Of a stretch of DNA of 64,000 nucleotides, positions 51,962-61,186 are shown piece by piece; the first letter of the stretch is position 1; each line of letters opens with the position of its first letter. The stretch lies in the NCBI GenBank assembly GCA_036562185.1, contig DATCKN010000036.1:62001-126000 (forward strand). Reading direction: 5' to 3'. Under the pieces are notes generated by a model. It saw only the letters and a program-made list of their open reading frames with translations, made no database searches and was not told where the DNA came from. The stretch comes from Thermoclostridium sp036562185. Its GTDB lineage: Bacteria; Bacillota; Clostridia; DSM-8532. The translations under genes and the position numbers were made by a program.

Positions 51962-53263
51962 ATGTTTGCACTGGACTTGATTATTAAAAAGCGAAACGGA
52001 ATGAAACTGACCAGGGAAGAAATCAATTTTTTCGTAGATGGGTATACAAAAGGTGAGATTCCTGATTACCAGGCTTCTGCATTTTTGATGGCTGTTTTTT
52101 TCAACGGAATGGATACTGACGAAACCCTCTGGCTAACGGAAGCAATGCTGCATTCAGGCGATATTGTTGATCTCTCGTGTATACCAGGTATTAAAGTGGA
52201 CAAACACAGTACAGGCGGCGTTGGAGACAAAACCACTCTTGTCATCGCACCGATTGTCGCTTCATGTGGTGTTCCCGTGGCAAAAATGTCGGGGAGAGGT
52301 TTGGGACATACGGGCGGAACAATTGATAAGCTTGAATCCATACCAGGGTTTCGTACAAGCCTTTCACGGGAAGAGTTTGTTACAAATGTAAAAGAAATAG
52401 GCATTGCAGTTGCCGGGCAGACCGAAAATCTTGTACCCGCCGACAAAAAAATGTATGCATTGAGGGATGTAACGGGTACAGTGGAAAATTTATCGCTGAT
52501 AGCTGCCAGCATAATGAGCAAAAAACTTGCATCGGGTTCTGATGCAATAGTCCTTGATGTAAAAGTGGGAAGCGGGGCTTTTATGAAAACAATTGGCGAG
52601 GCCGAAAAACTCGCCAGGCTTATGGTGGATATAGGCCGTGGTGCCGGCAGGAAAACAGTGGCACTTATAACCGATATGGACAGGCCTCTGGGCAACAATA
52701 TAGGAAATGCCCTTGAAGTAAGTGAAGCTGTTGACATACTGAACGGCAAAGGGCCTGATGACCTGAGAGAAGTTTGCCTGGAACTTGCTGCAAATATGTT
52801 GTTTGTTGCAGGAAAGGGTGATATTGAGTCTTGCCGCAGGCTTGCAGCAGGGGCAATAGAAAAACGCACCGCATTGAAAAAGTTAGTTGAAATGGTAATA
52901 AGGCAGGGTGGTGATCCAAAGGCCATAGAAGATACTGCTGAATTACCGAAAGCAAGATTTAAGGCCGAATGGAAAGCTGAAACAGCCGGATACATTGAAA
53001 AAATGCATGCCGAAAAACTTGGATATGCATCACTTATATTGGGCGCAGGAAGAAAAAACAAGGATGATGTCATAGATCATTCAGCCGGTATTGAACTTGT
53101 CAAAAAACCTTCAGATAAAGTTGAACGGGGTGAAACGCTTGCTTTTCTGCATACTTCAGATGAAAACAGGATACCTGAGGCCCTTTCTGTTTTGGAAACT
53201 GCAGTCAGTATCAGTTCAATCCCTGTTCAGGCCCAGCCTTTGATTTTGGGAAGAATTGAATAA
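51962..53263 (+). CDS. pdp: Pyrimidine-nucleoside phosphorylase
   Basis: A 433-aa member of the thymidine/pyrimidine-nucleoside phosphorylase family. The signature VDKHSTGGVGDKTTL, phosphate loop and KMSGRGLGHTGGTIDKLESIPG (seen as KMSGRGLGHTGGTIDKLE) are intact. It cleaves uridine, thymidine and deoxyuridine with phosphate. The product pentose phosphate is the substrate of DeoB upstream. AAAGGAG lies before the ATG. The dacF-like gene follows after 90 bp. Confidence 0.95.
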   Translation: MFALDLIIKKRNGMKLTREEINFFVDGYTKGEIPDYQASAFLMAVFFNGMDTDETLWLTEAMLHSGDIVDLSCIPGIKVDKHSTGGVGDKTTLVIAPIVASCGVPVAKMSGRGLGHTGGTIDKLESIPGFRTSLSREEFVTNVKEIGIAVAGQTENLVPADKKMYALRDVTGTVENLSLIAASIMSKKLASGSDAIVLDVKVGSGAFMKTIGEAEKLARLMVDIGRGAGRKTVALITDMDRPLGNNIGNALEVSEAVDILNGKGPDDLREVCLELAANMLFVAGKGDIESCRRLAAGAIEKRTALKKLVEMVIRQGGDPKAIEDTAELPKARFKAEWKAETAGYIEKMHAEKLGYASLILGAGRKNKDDVIDHSAGIELVKKPSDKVERGETLAFLHTSDENRIPEALSVLETAVSISSIPVQAQPLILGRIE

Positions 53264-53354
53264 CAGTGCGTGCAAAATAAAATAAGCCTGAATAAACCCA
53301 TATAGGCCATGCATACATTTATTATGGGACTAAAATTACAGGAGTTGTCCGGAT

Positions 53355-54581
53355 ATGATAAAGAAAGTGGTCGTATGGGTGCTGTTGTGCGCTCTGTTAA
53401 TTGTTCCGGTAAATGGAAGCGTTTTTGCCATTGAGGATGAAACAGGTCTCAAAGATGAGAATAAACAGTCAAATGAAAATGAAAATGCACCGCTGCTTGA
53501 AAACGTACCTTTTGAAATTAAAGCAAATTCTGCATTGCTGATGGCTGCAAATACCGGAGAAATAATTTTTGAAATGAACAGTAATGAAAAACGCCCCATA
53601 GCGTCAATAACAAAAATTATGACCATGCTTCTGGTTATGGAAGCAATAGCCGAAAACAAGATTAGCCTGAACGATGTGGTAGTTGCTTCTGAAAATGCAG
53701 CAGGCATGGGTGGTTCACAGGTATATCTTGCAGTCGGGGAAGAATTCACAGTGCATGACCTGTTAAAAGCAGTTGCGGTTCATTCGGCGAATGATGCATC
53801 AGTTGCCCTGGCAGAACATGTTGCAGGCAGTGAAAGCGTTTTTGTATCGATGATGAATGAAAAGGCAAAGGAACTGGGCATGACAAATACCAATTTCCTG
53901 GATTGCTCGGGCTTAACGGATGAAGGGCATTACAGTACTGCCCATGATATTGCCATCATGGCAAGGGAGCTGATAACAAAATACCCGTTGATCATGGAAT
54001 ATACGACAATTAAGCATGATACGTTCAGAAACGGAACCTTTGATTTGGATAATACAAATCATTTGATAGGTAAATACAGGGGCATGACAGGGTTAAAAAC
54101 CGGTTTTACCAATGCAGCGGGATTCTGCCTTGCAGCTACTGCTTCGAGAGACGGGCTGGATTTGATATCGGTCATACTTGGAGCCGAAAGCATGAGTTTG
54201 CGTTTTTCTGAAACCGCAAAAATGCTGGACTATGGCTTTTCTAACTATGAAATTATGAGAATAGAAAGGAAAGGTGCTATAGCCGGCAACGTGAAGGTGA
54301 GGAAAGGCCTTGGTTTATCAGTGCCCGTTGCTTACGAAGATAACAAATCGGTTCTTCTGAAAAGAGGGCAGCGGGATAAAGTAAAAGAGGAAATAAGGCT
54401 TCCGGAGCATGTCAATGCACCCGTTTCTGCCGGAGATAAAGCAGGTGAAGTGGTGCTGATACTCGATAATAAAGAAATTCTCAGAATACCGTTACTTGCA
54501 ACAGAAAACATAGAAAAAGCAACCTGGTTCAAATTTTTCCTGAGGCTTACACTTCACTGGTTTTCACTGTCAAGGAAATAA
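53355..54581 (+). CDS. dacF: D-alanyl-D-alanine carboxypeptidase (DacF-like PBP5 family)
   Basis: A 408-aa secreted penicillin-binding protein with a signal peptide (about 1-25). The transpeptidase motifs are SITK (SxxK), SAN (SxN) and KTG (LKTGFTNAAG). A C-terminal beta-rich domain and an amphipathic or hydrophobic tail (about 390-408) anchor it to the membrane. It trims the last D-Ala of cell-wall peptides. The DacF assignment is by likeness and by association with spore formers; DacA is an alternative. A terminator follows. Confidence 0.9.
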   Translation: MIKKVVVWVLLCALLIVPVNGSVFAIEDETGLKDENKQSNENENAPLLENVPFEIKANSALLMAANTGEIIFEMNSNEKRPIASITKIMTMLLVMEAIAENKISLNDVVVASENAAGMGGSQVYLAVGEEFTVHDLLKAVAVHSANDASVALAEHVAGSESVFVSMMNEKAKELGMTNTNFLDCSGLTDEGHYSTAHDIAIMARELITKYPLIMEYTTIKHDTFRNGTFDLDNTNHLIGKYRGMTGLKTGFTNAAGFCLAATASRDGLDLISVILGAESMSLRFSETAKMLDYGFSNYEIMRIERKGAIAGNVKVRKGLGLSVPVAYEDNKSVLLKRGQRDKVKEEIRLPEHVNAPVSAGDKAGEVVLILDNKEILRIPLLATENIEKATWFKFFLRLTLHWFSLSRK

Positions 54582-54639
54582 ATTGCATTATTGTTCAAAA
54601 AATTACATTTTGCGAAAAACTTCGATTTGCATAAAAATG

Positions 54640-54662
54640 AGGGCGATAAACCGCCCTTTTTC
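54640..54662 (+). terminator. Rho-independent terminator after dacF
   Basis: GGGCG pairs with CGCCC around an ATAAAC loop, followed by TTTTT. Confidence 0.8.
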
Positions 54663-54692
54663 AATTTCTAACAGTGTTTGACAGATTTCTGC

Positions 54693-54701
54693 TGGTATAA
54701 T
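54693..54701 (+). promoter_or_regulatory. Extended -10 promoter of the MoxR cluster
   Basis: TGG-TATAAT, an extended -10 element, lies 38 nt before the first gene. No good -35 box is at the right distance; TTGACA nearby has only 12 nt of spacing. Confidence 0.5.
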
Positions 54702-54739
54702 ATGATAAGAAAGATAGATTGATTATGCGCGGAGGGTTT

Positions 54740-55777
54740 ATGGAATCTTTAAGGCCTTTGCAAAAAGCGGCTTTTACCGATGTATTGGATTACGGGGTTT
54801 TTTTATTCAGGAAAAATTTTAAAAAGCTTTTTATAATAAACCTTATATTTAATATTCCTGTAATGTTATTATTGACCATATTAAACCCGATATTTACCCA
54901 GCAATACTGGAATATTTTTGATGCGGCCGATATGATAGCCGCCGATCCGGGTGAAATATTTTCTTCAATATTTACGCTGTACGCTATGATGTTTGGTTCT
55001 TTGGCTCTTCAGGGTATTTACTCGGTAACACTGAAGAATGTAATTGAAGGATCAATTGTTAAGATTCTTTATGCTGACACTGTTCTGAATCAGAACAGAT
55101 CAATAAAGCAGGTAATAAGGGAATGTTTCGGCCAGTTTGGTACATTATTCCTCGGAAGATTAATATACATACTCATTCAGTGTGCTGTTTTTATTGCCTT
55201 ATATATAGTTTTTTTTATCGGTATTTTTATGGTGGCTTTTAGTACAATGGGGCTTGCGGTTACAAGCATGGCATCTCCCGTTATAAGTGTTATACTCACG
55301 GTTTTGGGTGTTTTAATTGCACTGGGAGCATTATTCATTATTTCGATATTAGTAGGGTATTTTTACGGAAAATACTGGATGTTCCTGCCTGCAATCTGCA
55401 TAGAGCAGCAGAAGGCAGGCTCAAGCATCGGCAGATGCAATGATCTTGGTAAAAATGGTTTTAAGCTTATTGGCTTTTCTTTTGCCTTCGGTTATATGTT
55501 AATCTGGTTACTTCCTTTCACAGTCAGTTCAGCATTCAGTGTAGCCGGTCTCATTTCAGGCGATTATGATGTAGGGATGATTAGAATCAGTACGGTAATA
55601 ACACAGATTTTCTCAGAAGTATTGCGTCCTTTGCTGACATGCATACTTACAGCGTTATATATAACTCTTAAGGTAAAACGTGAAGGTCTTGATCTTGAAG
55701 TGGCTCTTTGGGAGATAAAAAGAGAAGAAATTGAAAGAAAAAAACGCATGCATCAGGAGGCTCCCAATGCTAACTAG
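54740..55777 (+). CDS. Polytopic membrane protein of the MoxR/DUF58 cluster
   Basis: A 345-aa protein with about six hydrophobic helices and a charged C-terminal tail. I do not recognise a domain beyond general likeness to glycerophosphoryl diester-type or DUF975-like membrane proteins. GGAGG precedes the ATG at 54740 by 5 nt. It overlaps the DUF4129 gene by 11 bp and is therefore part of the same unit, probably with a role in the membrane complex built by the neighbours. Confidence 0.7.
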   Translation: MESLRPLQKAAFTDVLDYGVFLFRKNFKKLFIINLIFNIPVMLLLTILNPIFTQQYWNIFDAADMIAADPGEIFSSIFTLYAMMFGSLALQGIYSVTLKNVIEGSIVKILYADTVLNQNRSIKQVIRECFGQFGTLFLGRLIYILIQCAVFIALYIVFFIGIFMVAFSTMGLAVTSMASPVISVILTVLGVLIALGALFIISILVGYFYGKYWMFLPAICIEQQKAGSSIGRCNDLGKNGFKLIGFSFAFGYMLIWLLPFTVSSAFSVAGLISGDYDVGMIRISTVITQIFSEVLRPLLTCILTALYITLKVKREGLDLEVALWEIKREEIERKKRMHQEAPNAN

Positions 55778-56429
55778 AAATATCAGTGAACAGGAGATAC
55801 GGGATATACTGGATAAAATTCTGAAAAGGCGCGAATTCCATTATGAGGGTAAGCAAAACCCCATAGTAAAGCTTATGGACAGCATCTGGGAAGCAATAAA
55901 GGAATGGATCAGACAGATATTTCAATACAAGCAGCCAGATTGGAAAATCCGGATTAATACTGACTTTAATAATTCAGTGCTCCAGACGGTATTTAAGATA
56001 CTGTTAATTCTGATGGCGGCCATCCTGATGTTTTTGCTGGCAAGCTTTATAGTAAAGAGAGTGTATCTTGCAGGAAAAATTAAAAAGTCGCAAATTCCTA
56101 AAGTGTATGATTACCTTAACAAGCCTGACGAAGTTCTGCAGAAATATTACGGATACATGAAGGACGGGGAATATTCAAAAGCTTTGCGGTATCTCTTTAT
56201 AGCGTTGCTTTTGGAATTTGGCAAAAGGAAAATAATCCGGATTGAAAAATGGAAAACCAACCGTATGTATATCCGCGAAATAGGGTTGAATGATAAAAAC
56301 CTTGTTCTGCCTATGCAGGAGTTTTCAGCTCTTTTTAATGAATGCTGCTATGGGAACAGAAACGTTGATGAGACAAGCGTCAACAAATGGTTTGAATTTT
56401 ATGCCAGACAAAAGGAGAAACCGGTATGA
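55767..56429 (+). CDS. DUF4129 membrane protein
   Basis: A 220-aa protein with one transmembrane helix (about 75-97) and a C-terminal DUF4129 domain (KALRYLFIALLLEFGKRKII). DUF4129 domains occur as separate proteins or as tails of transglutaminase-like proteins next to MoxR and DUF58 genes. AGGAGG precedes the ATG at 55767 by 7 nt. It overlaps both neighbours (ATGA with the next gene at 56426). Confidence 0.85.
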   Translation: MLTRNISEQEIRDILDKILKRREFHYEGKQNPIVKLMDSIWEAIKEWIRQIFQYKQPDWKIRINTDFNNSVLQTVFKILLILMAAILMFLLASFIVKRVYLAGKIKKSQIPKVYDYLNKPDEVLQKYYGYMKDGEYSKALRYLFIALLLEFGKRKIIRIEKWKTNRMYIREIGLNDKNLVLPMQEFSALFNECCYGNRNVDETSVNKWFEFYARQKEKPV

Positions 56430-57442
56430 AAACAAGGCTGAGAAAATGCCTTTTCTCCATAATGATAATATCGGTGTTGCTGGTTGCAGTACTTATCCTG
56501 TATTCTGTAACGGCATATGTAAAGGATTATCCTGAATACAGTTCATACAGCGCAGGAAAAACAGGGGTTAAGGCTTTATACCTGCTTGCAGGAAAGTGCG
56601 GGTTTCAGGTTTCCCGGTACCATTATCCGGTAAAATTTTTAAGAGAAAAACCGGTGATGGTTGCTTACAGACCGGCAGAATCATTGTTTAATGAAACAGA
56701 AGAGCAGGATGGGTTGAAGGAGTGGCTTAAGCAGGGCAATACCCTTGTATTGATCCTTGATGAACGGAACATCGGAGACCTGTGGATTTTTGACTTTATC
56801 TCGGAAAACAGGCAGTGGTATGAAGTTGTGAATACCGGGAAAATCACAGCAACATGGTATGGATTGGGAAACGGGCTGGTTTGTGTTCTTGACAGTGCCG
56901 ACAGTTTCCTGAATTCAAATATTGCTGCTTCGGATGCAGCCGTTGCATTCATTAACGTACTGACCAGGATCAACAACCCGAAAGTTATATTTAACGAGTA
57001 TTACCAGTATATGCAGGTTCCGTCGCCAAGACTGTGGGATTTAATCGGGCACATCGGCCAGTTGACAGCAATACAGCTCCTGACAGCAGTAATACTTGTT
57101 GTTATAAGGGGCTGGAAGCCATTCGGGCGTGTGCGCGGCGACAAAAGACTGACGATGAGATCCGAGAATGAAATTGTTAAAGCACTGTCAGGGCTTTATC
57201 AACGCATGAATGCCTATCCGCTGGTATTGTCGAATTACTACGGATTTTTCACACAAAAGTATGGAAGGTTTCTGACAATGCCCGGAGCTCTTAGGGACAA
57301 GGCTGTAAGGCTTTTGGCCGAATGCGAGTTTTATTTAAGAAAAGGAAGTATAAGCAAAAAGGAACTTAAGAGATTGGTTCTTGGTCTTGAAAAACTGGAA
57401 TATGAGATTAATAACAGGGGGCAAACCACGAGAAAGGAATGA
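56426..57442 (+). CDS. DUF4350 domain membrane protein
   Basis: A 338-aa protein with an N-terminal helix (about 12-32), a DUF4350 domain on the outside (about 40-210, GVKALYLLAGKCGF and TLVLILDER), and a second helix (about 215-230) followed by a cytoplasmic tail with a helical end. It overlaps the DUF4129 gene. The domain set DUF4129-DUF4350-MoxR-DUF58 is a recurrent cluster of unknown exact task. Confidence 0.85.
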   Translation: MKTRLRKCLFSIMIISVLLVAVLILYSVTAYVKDYPEYSSYSAGKTGVKALYLLAGKCGFQVSRYHYPVKFLREKPVMVAYRPAESLFNETEEQDGLKEWLKQGNTLVLILDERNIGDLWIFDFISENRQWYEVVNTGKITATWYGLGNGLVCVLDSADSFLNSNIAASDAAVAFINVLTRINNPKVIFNEYYQYMQVPSPRLWDLIGHIGQLTAIQLLTAVILVVIRGWKPFGRVRGDKRLTMRSENEIVKALSGLYQRMNAYPLVLSNYYGFFTQKYGRFLTMPGALRDKAVRLLAECEFYLRKGSISKKELKRLVLGLEKLEYEINNRGQTTRKE

Positions 57443-57448
57443 AGGCGT

Positions 57449-58402
57449 ATGAGCATTAATCCAATTGTTCAGGAAAAATACGGACTTTTAATGAATGAGC
57501 TGAAAAAAGTTTTGGTCGGCCAGGATGAATTCCTGGAACAACTGGTCATAGCATTGTTTACAGGTGGACATGTGTTAATTGAAGGAGTTCCTGGAATCGG
57601 AAAAACGCTGTCGGCAAGAACTCTTGCCAGGACTCTTAAATCAGATTTTTCCAGGATTCAGTTTACTCCCGATCTATTACCGTCGGATATAACCGGAACG
57701 AAAGTGTTTGAAGTGAAAAACAGTAGCTTTTATATGAAAAAGGGCCCTGTTTTTACGAATATACTGCTGGCAGATGAAATAAACCGTGCTACGCCGAAAA
57801 CCCAGTCTGCCCTTTTGGAGTGCATGGAAGAAGGTAATGTTACAATCGACGGAGAAACTTATGAGCTGCCAAAGCCGTTTATGGTCCTGGCAACAATGAA
57901 CCCACTGGAGTTTGAAGGAACTTATCCGCTGCCCGAGGCTCAACTGGACAGATTTTTAATGAAACTGGAAATAACCCATCTTCAGCCTGAGTATGAAGAA
58001 GAGCTTCTTAAGAAGGTAAATGAGAGCGGTGGCGAAATAAAACCCGGGAATGTCACACCTGTTATCGGCCCTGATGAGTGCCTGGCTATCAGGCAGGAAA
58101 TTTGCAAAGTTTTTGTAAATGAAAACATAATACGCTATATCACAGCCATAATTTTTGCAACGAGAAATTCACCTGCTGTACTTTTGGGAGCAAGTTCCCG
58201 TGCATCCATTGCTGTTATGAAATGTGCGAAAACCGTAGCAGCAGTTTCAGGCAGGGATTTTGTGATCCCCGAAGATGTTATTGAAGTGGTGAAACCGGTT
58301 TTAAGGCACAGGATCATGGTTAAACCGGAAACTCTGCTGGATAATGTTTCTGTTGACGATATTCTTAACGGTATATTAAAAACAGTAGAAGTACCAAGAT
58401 AG
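57449..58402 (+). CDS. MoxR-family AAA+ ATPase
   Basis: A 317-aa AAA+ ATPase of the MoxR class with Walker A (GVPGIGKT), Walker B (LLADEINRATPKTQSALLE), sensor and Arg finger region (ATMNPLEFEGTYPLPEAQLDRFL, in part). MoxR proteins are thought to act as chaperones that mature protein complexes with vWA partners; the DUF58 protein downstream has such a domain. It starts 6 nt after the DUF4350 stop. Confidence 0.95.
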   Translation: MSINPIVQEKYGLLMNELKKVLVGQDEFLEQLVIALFTGGHVLIEGVPGIGKTLSARTLARTLKSDFSRIQFTPDLLPSDITGTKVFEVKNSSFYMKKGPVFTNILLADEINRATPKTQSALLECMEEGNVTIDGETYELPKPFMVLATMNPLEFEGTYPLPEAQLDRFLMKLEITHLQPEYEEELLKKVNESGGEIKPGNVTPVIGPDECLAIRQEICKVFVNENIIRYITAIIFATRNSPAVLLGASSRASIAVMKCAKTVAAVSGRDFVIPEDVIEVVKPVLRHRIMVKPETLLDNVSVDDILNGILKTVEVPR

Positions 58403-58422
58403 CAGGCTAAGTTGAGGTCATT

Positions 58423-59748
58423 ATGTTTATCAGCAAACGATTTATTTTTCTGGTTATACTGGGTGTCATACCTGCAGCGTTATCGCTTATACCCGGCGTT
58501 GGGGTATATGCTCTGCTGGCGTACAATTTTTTGCTGGTTATACTGCTTGCGGTTGACATACATTTGTCTCCAAAGCCTCAGGACTTTACGGTCAGGAGGG
58601 AAATGGAGAAAACTCTGTCGCTGTCTGCGTGGAACAGAATTGATTTATATATAGAAAACCCGTCCGATTACAGGTTCAAAGCAAAATTAAGGGACAGCGT
58701 GCCTGAGAGTTTCAAAGTTGATAGCGAGGTAGTGGAATTCATAATTAATCCCGGTGAAACTACCGGTATACATTATAAAGTTAAACCAACGAAGCGCGGA
58801 GAATTTGTTTTTCCGGATTTATATATCAGTATAACCGGTGTCCTGGGTCTTTGCGTTTTGTCAAAGACGATTGAGATAACCGATAGAGTCAAGGTCTACC
58901 CGAACCTGAAGGATCTTAGAAACAGCCACCTTTTAATTGTGAATAAAAAGAGGCTGTTGTCAGGGCTTAAAAAAGTAAGAGGTCTTGGTGTAGGGACAGA
59001 ATTTGAGAGTATTCGCGAATATAATCCCGGTGATGACTTCAGGCATATAAACTGGAATGTGACAGCAAGGACGGGGCATCTTTACACAAACCATTATGAA
59101 CCTGAAAGGAACCAGTATGTATACCTGATGATGGATACAAGCAGGGTCATGAACGAAGAAATCAACGAAATCACTAAACTGGATTATGCCGTGAATGCTG
59201 CATTTATATTAGCAGAAACAGCAATAAATTATGGTGATAATATAGGACTTATATCCTTTGACAGTGAAATCAACAGGATTGTTCATGCAGGAAAAGGAAC
59301 AGGGCACTTTCTGAGGCTGGCCGAAAGCTTGTACAATATCCAGGCAACCGAGACCTACGCTGATTATCAGAAGGCATTTTCCACATTGCAGAAGGAACAA
59401 AACAGGCAGAGCCTGGTGTTTTTGTTCACCGATCCGTTCAATTTTGAGCATGCAATGGATATAGTCAAATCATGGAAAGCATGCGCCACCAAACATAAAG
59501 TCATGGTTTTGAGCATAAAAAATCCTGCCCTGTATTATGAGGCAGGGAAAAAAATCACAATAAACGAAGACATTTTTACAAAAAGCGCTGCGCTGAAGCT
59601 GTTGGACGACAGGCAGCGCACATTTTCAGTTCTTGAAAAATCGGGTATTCACTCAATGGAATCAGAGCCCGACAGGTTCGTCCTTGAATCGGTAAACCGC
59701 TATATCGCCATGAAAACAGGCATTTATTCCTTACCATTCCAGCAGTAA
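58423..59748 (+). CDS. DUF58 domain protein with vWA-like region
   Basis: A 441-aa protein with two N-terminal membrane helices (about 1-45), a beta-rich middle and a DUF58 motif (GTEFESIREYNPGDDFRHINW, in part) followed by a vWA-like fold with MDTSRVM near its metal site. It is the likely partner of the MoxR ATPase. Its end overlaps the convergent PurF-like gene by 25 bp. Confidence 0.93.
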   Translation: MFISKRFIFLVILGVIPAALSLIPGVGVYALLAYNFLLVILLAVDIHLSPKPQDFTVRREMEKTLSLSAWNRIDLYIENPSDYRFKAKLRDSVPESFKVDSEVVEFIINPGETTGIHYKVKPTKRGEFVFPDLYISITGVLGLCVLSKTIEITDRVKVYPNLKDLRNSHLLIVNKKRLLSGLKKVRGLGVGTEFESIREYNPGDDFRHINWNVTARTGHLYTNHYEPERNQYVYLMMDTSRVMNEEINEITKLDYAVNAAFILAETAINYGDNIGLISFDSEINRIVHAGKGTGHFLRLAESLYNIQATETYADYQKAFSTLQKEQNRQSLVFLFTDPFNFEHAMDIVKSWKACATKHKVMVLSIKNPALYYEAGKKITINEDIFTKSAALKLLDDRQRTFSVLEKSGIHSMESEPDRFVLESVNRYIAMKTGIYSLPFQQ

Positions 59749-61124
59749 GTGCATAAATTTTCGTGGGGAAGGCCTATTGCGTCGAGCATATCGGGAAGAG
59801 CCTGGTATTTTAATGATGTAAAATTAAGTTCTTTCCCGATGTATTCAACCATGCGGCAGTATCTTTCAGTTCTGTGGTCGCAATACTGCTCCAGGTTTGC
59901 GGAAATGTCACCTTCAAGTTCCTGTATTGCCCGTCTGGCGGCAAGATCCAGCTCGGACCTTGACCTTGAGAAATTGTGGTACTTACAGTTGAAAAGCAGT
60001 GGGGGACAGGCTGAACGAATATGGACTTCCCTGGCGTTGCAACTGTACAGGAACTGAACGGTTTCCCTCATTTGTGTACCGCGGACTATCGAATCATCAC
60101 AGAGTAAAAGCTTTTTCCCTTTTATTAAGTCGACAATGGGCATAAGCTTCATTCTGGCAACCAAATTCCTGATTTCCTGGGTCTGGGGTATAAAACTTCT
60201 CGACCATGTCGGAGTGTATTTAATAAACGGCCGGGCATAAGGTATCTTGGCTTCATTTGAATAGCCTATTGCATGGGCCACGCCTGAGTCCGGTATTCCC
60301 GAAACGAAGTCAACGTCAACGTTATCATTGCGTGCCATTATGGCACCGTTCCGATTTCGCATTACCTCTACGTTAACACCCTCATATGTTGAAGAAGGGT
60401 AGCCGTAATAAACCCATAAAAATGAGCAAATTTTCATTTTATCCCCTGGCGGGACAAGCTGTTCAATCCCATCGGGAGAAAGCAGTATAATTTCACCGGG
60501 GCCAAGTTCATAATATGTGCTGTATCCAAGGTTTGTAAAGGCGCAGGACTCAAATGAAACACAGTAAGCGTCTTCTTTTTTGCCCACAATAAGGGGAGCC
60601 CTTCCGAGGCGATCCCTCGCCGCATAAATACCGCTGTTTGTCAAAACAAGCAAAGTGCATGAGCCGTCAATTGTTTGCTGGGCACGCAGTATACCGTCTT
60701 TAATGGAACTTTCCTGATCAATCAGAGCGGAAACGACTTCGGTGGGGTTAATTTCTCCCCTGCTCATTTCGATAAAGTGGGTTAATTTAGTTCCCAAACA
60801 ACGATCGACAATTTCGTCCATGTTGTTTATCCGTCCAACCGTTGTTATTGCATAGTGCCCAAGATGGGAACGAACCAGAAGAGGTTGCGGTTCATTGTCA
60901 CTGATGCAGCCAATTCCCATATGCCCGCTCATTGCCGACAGATCCACTTCAAACTTTGAACGGAACTGAACATTTTCTATATTGTGTATCGACCTTGAAA
61001 AAGATCGGCCCGACCATACTGCCATTCCTCCACGGCTTGTTCCAAGGTGTGAGTGGTAGTCGGTGCCGAAATATAAGTCCATTACACAGTCATTTTTCGA
61101 TACAACTCCAAATAATCCACCCAA
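59724..61124 (-). CDS. PurF-like protein without the glutaminase cysteine
   Basis: A 466-aa homologue of amidophosphoribosyltransferase. The PRPP site (LLCDDSIVRGT) and likely iron-sulfur cysteines (CPPLLFNC and CTYC) are present. The nucleophile cysteine that follows the start in true PurF (CGxFG) is Gly here (GGLFGVVSKNDC), so glutamine hydrolysis by the usual route is not possible. Starts: no ATG; TTG at 61124 has GAGGAG 11 nt upstream and gives MGGLFGVV, matching the related family; a GTG at 61136 would overlap the ribosome site. The true role is open. Confidence 0.85.
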   Translation of the reverse strand: MGGLFGVVSKNDCVMDLYFGTDYHSHLGTSRGGMAVWSGRSFSRSIHNIENVQFRSKFEVDLSAMSGHMGIGCISDNEPQPLLVRSHLGHYAITTVGRINNMDEIVDRCLGTKLTHFIEMSRGEINPTEVVSALIDQESSIKDGILRAQQTIDGSCTLLVLTNSGIYAARDRLGRAPLIVGKKEDAYCVSFESCAFTNLGYSTYYELGPGEIILLSPDGIEQLVPPGDKMKICSFLWVYYGYPSSTYEGVNVEVMRNRNGAIMARNDNVDVDFVSGIPDSGVAHAIGYSNEAKIPYARPFIKYTPTWSRSFIPQTQEIRNLVARMKLMPIVDLIKGKKLLLCDDSIVRGTQMRETVQFLYSCNAREVHIRSACPPLLFNCKYHNFSRSRSELDLAARRAIQELEGDISANLEQYCDHRTERYCRMVEYIGKELNFTSLKYQALPDMLDAIGLPHENLCTYCWNGKE

Positions 61125-61186
61125 AAAAACGCACACTCCTCTTAAAATACATTATACACTGACACAACGGAAAGTTTAGTTTTTTT

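Noticed and set aside
52066..53073. 335-aa open frame antisense to pdp
   Set aside because: The sense frame is a well conserved enzyme. The antisense product is Ser/Ala/Pro-rich low-complexity sequence without family likeness.
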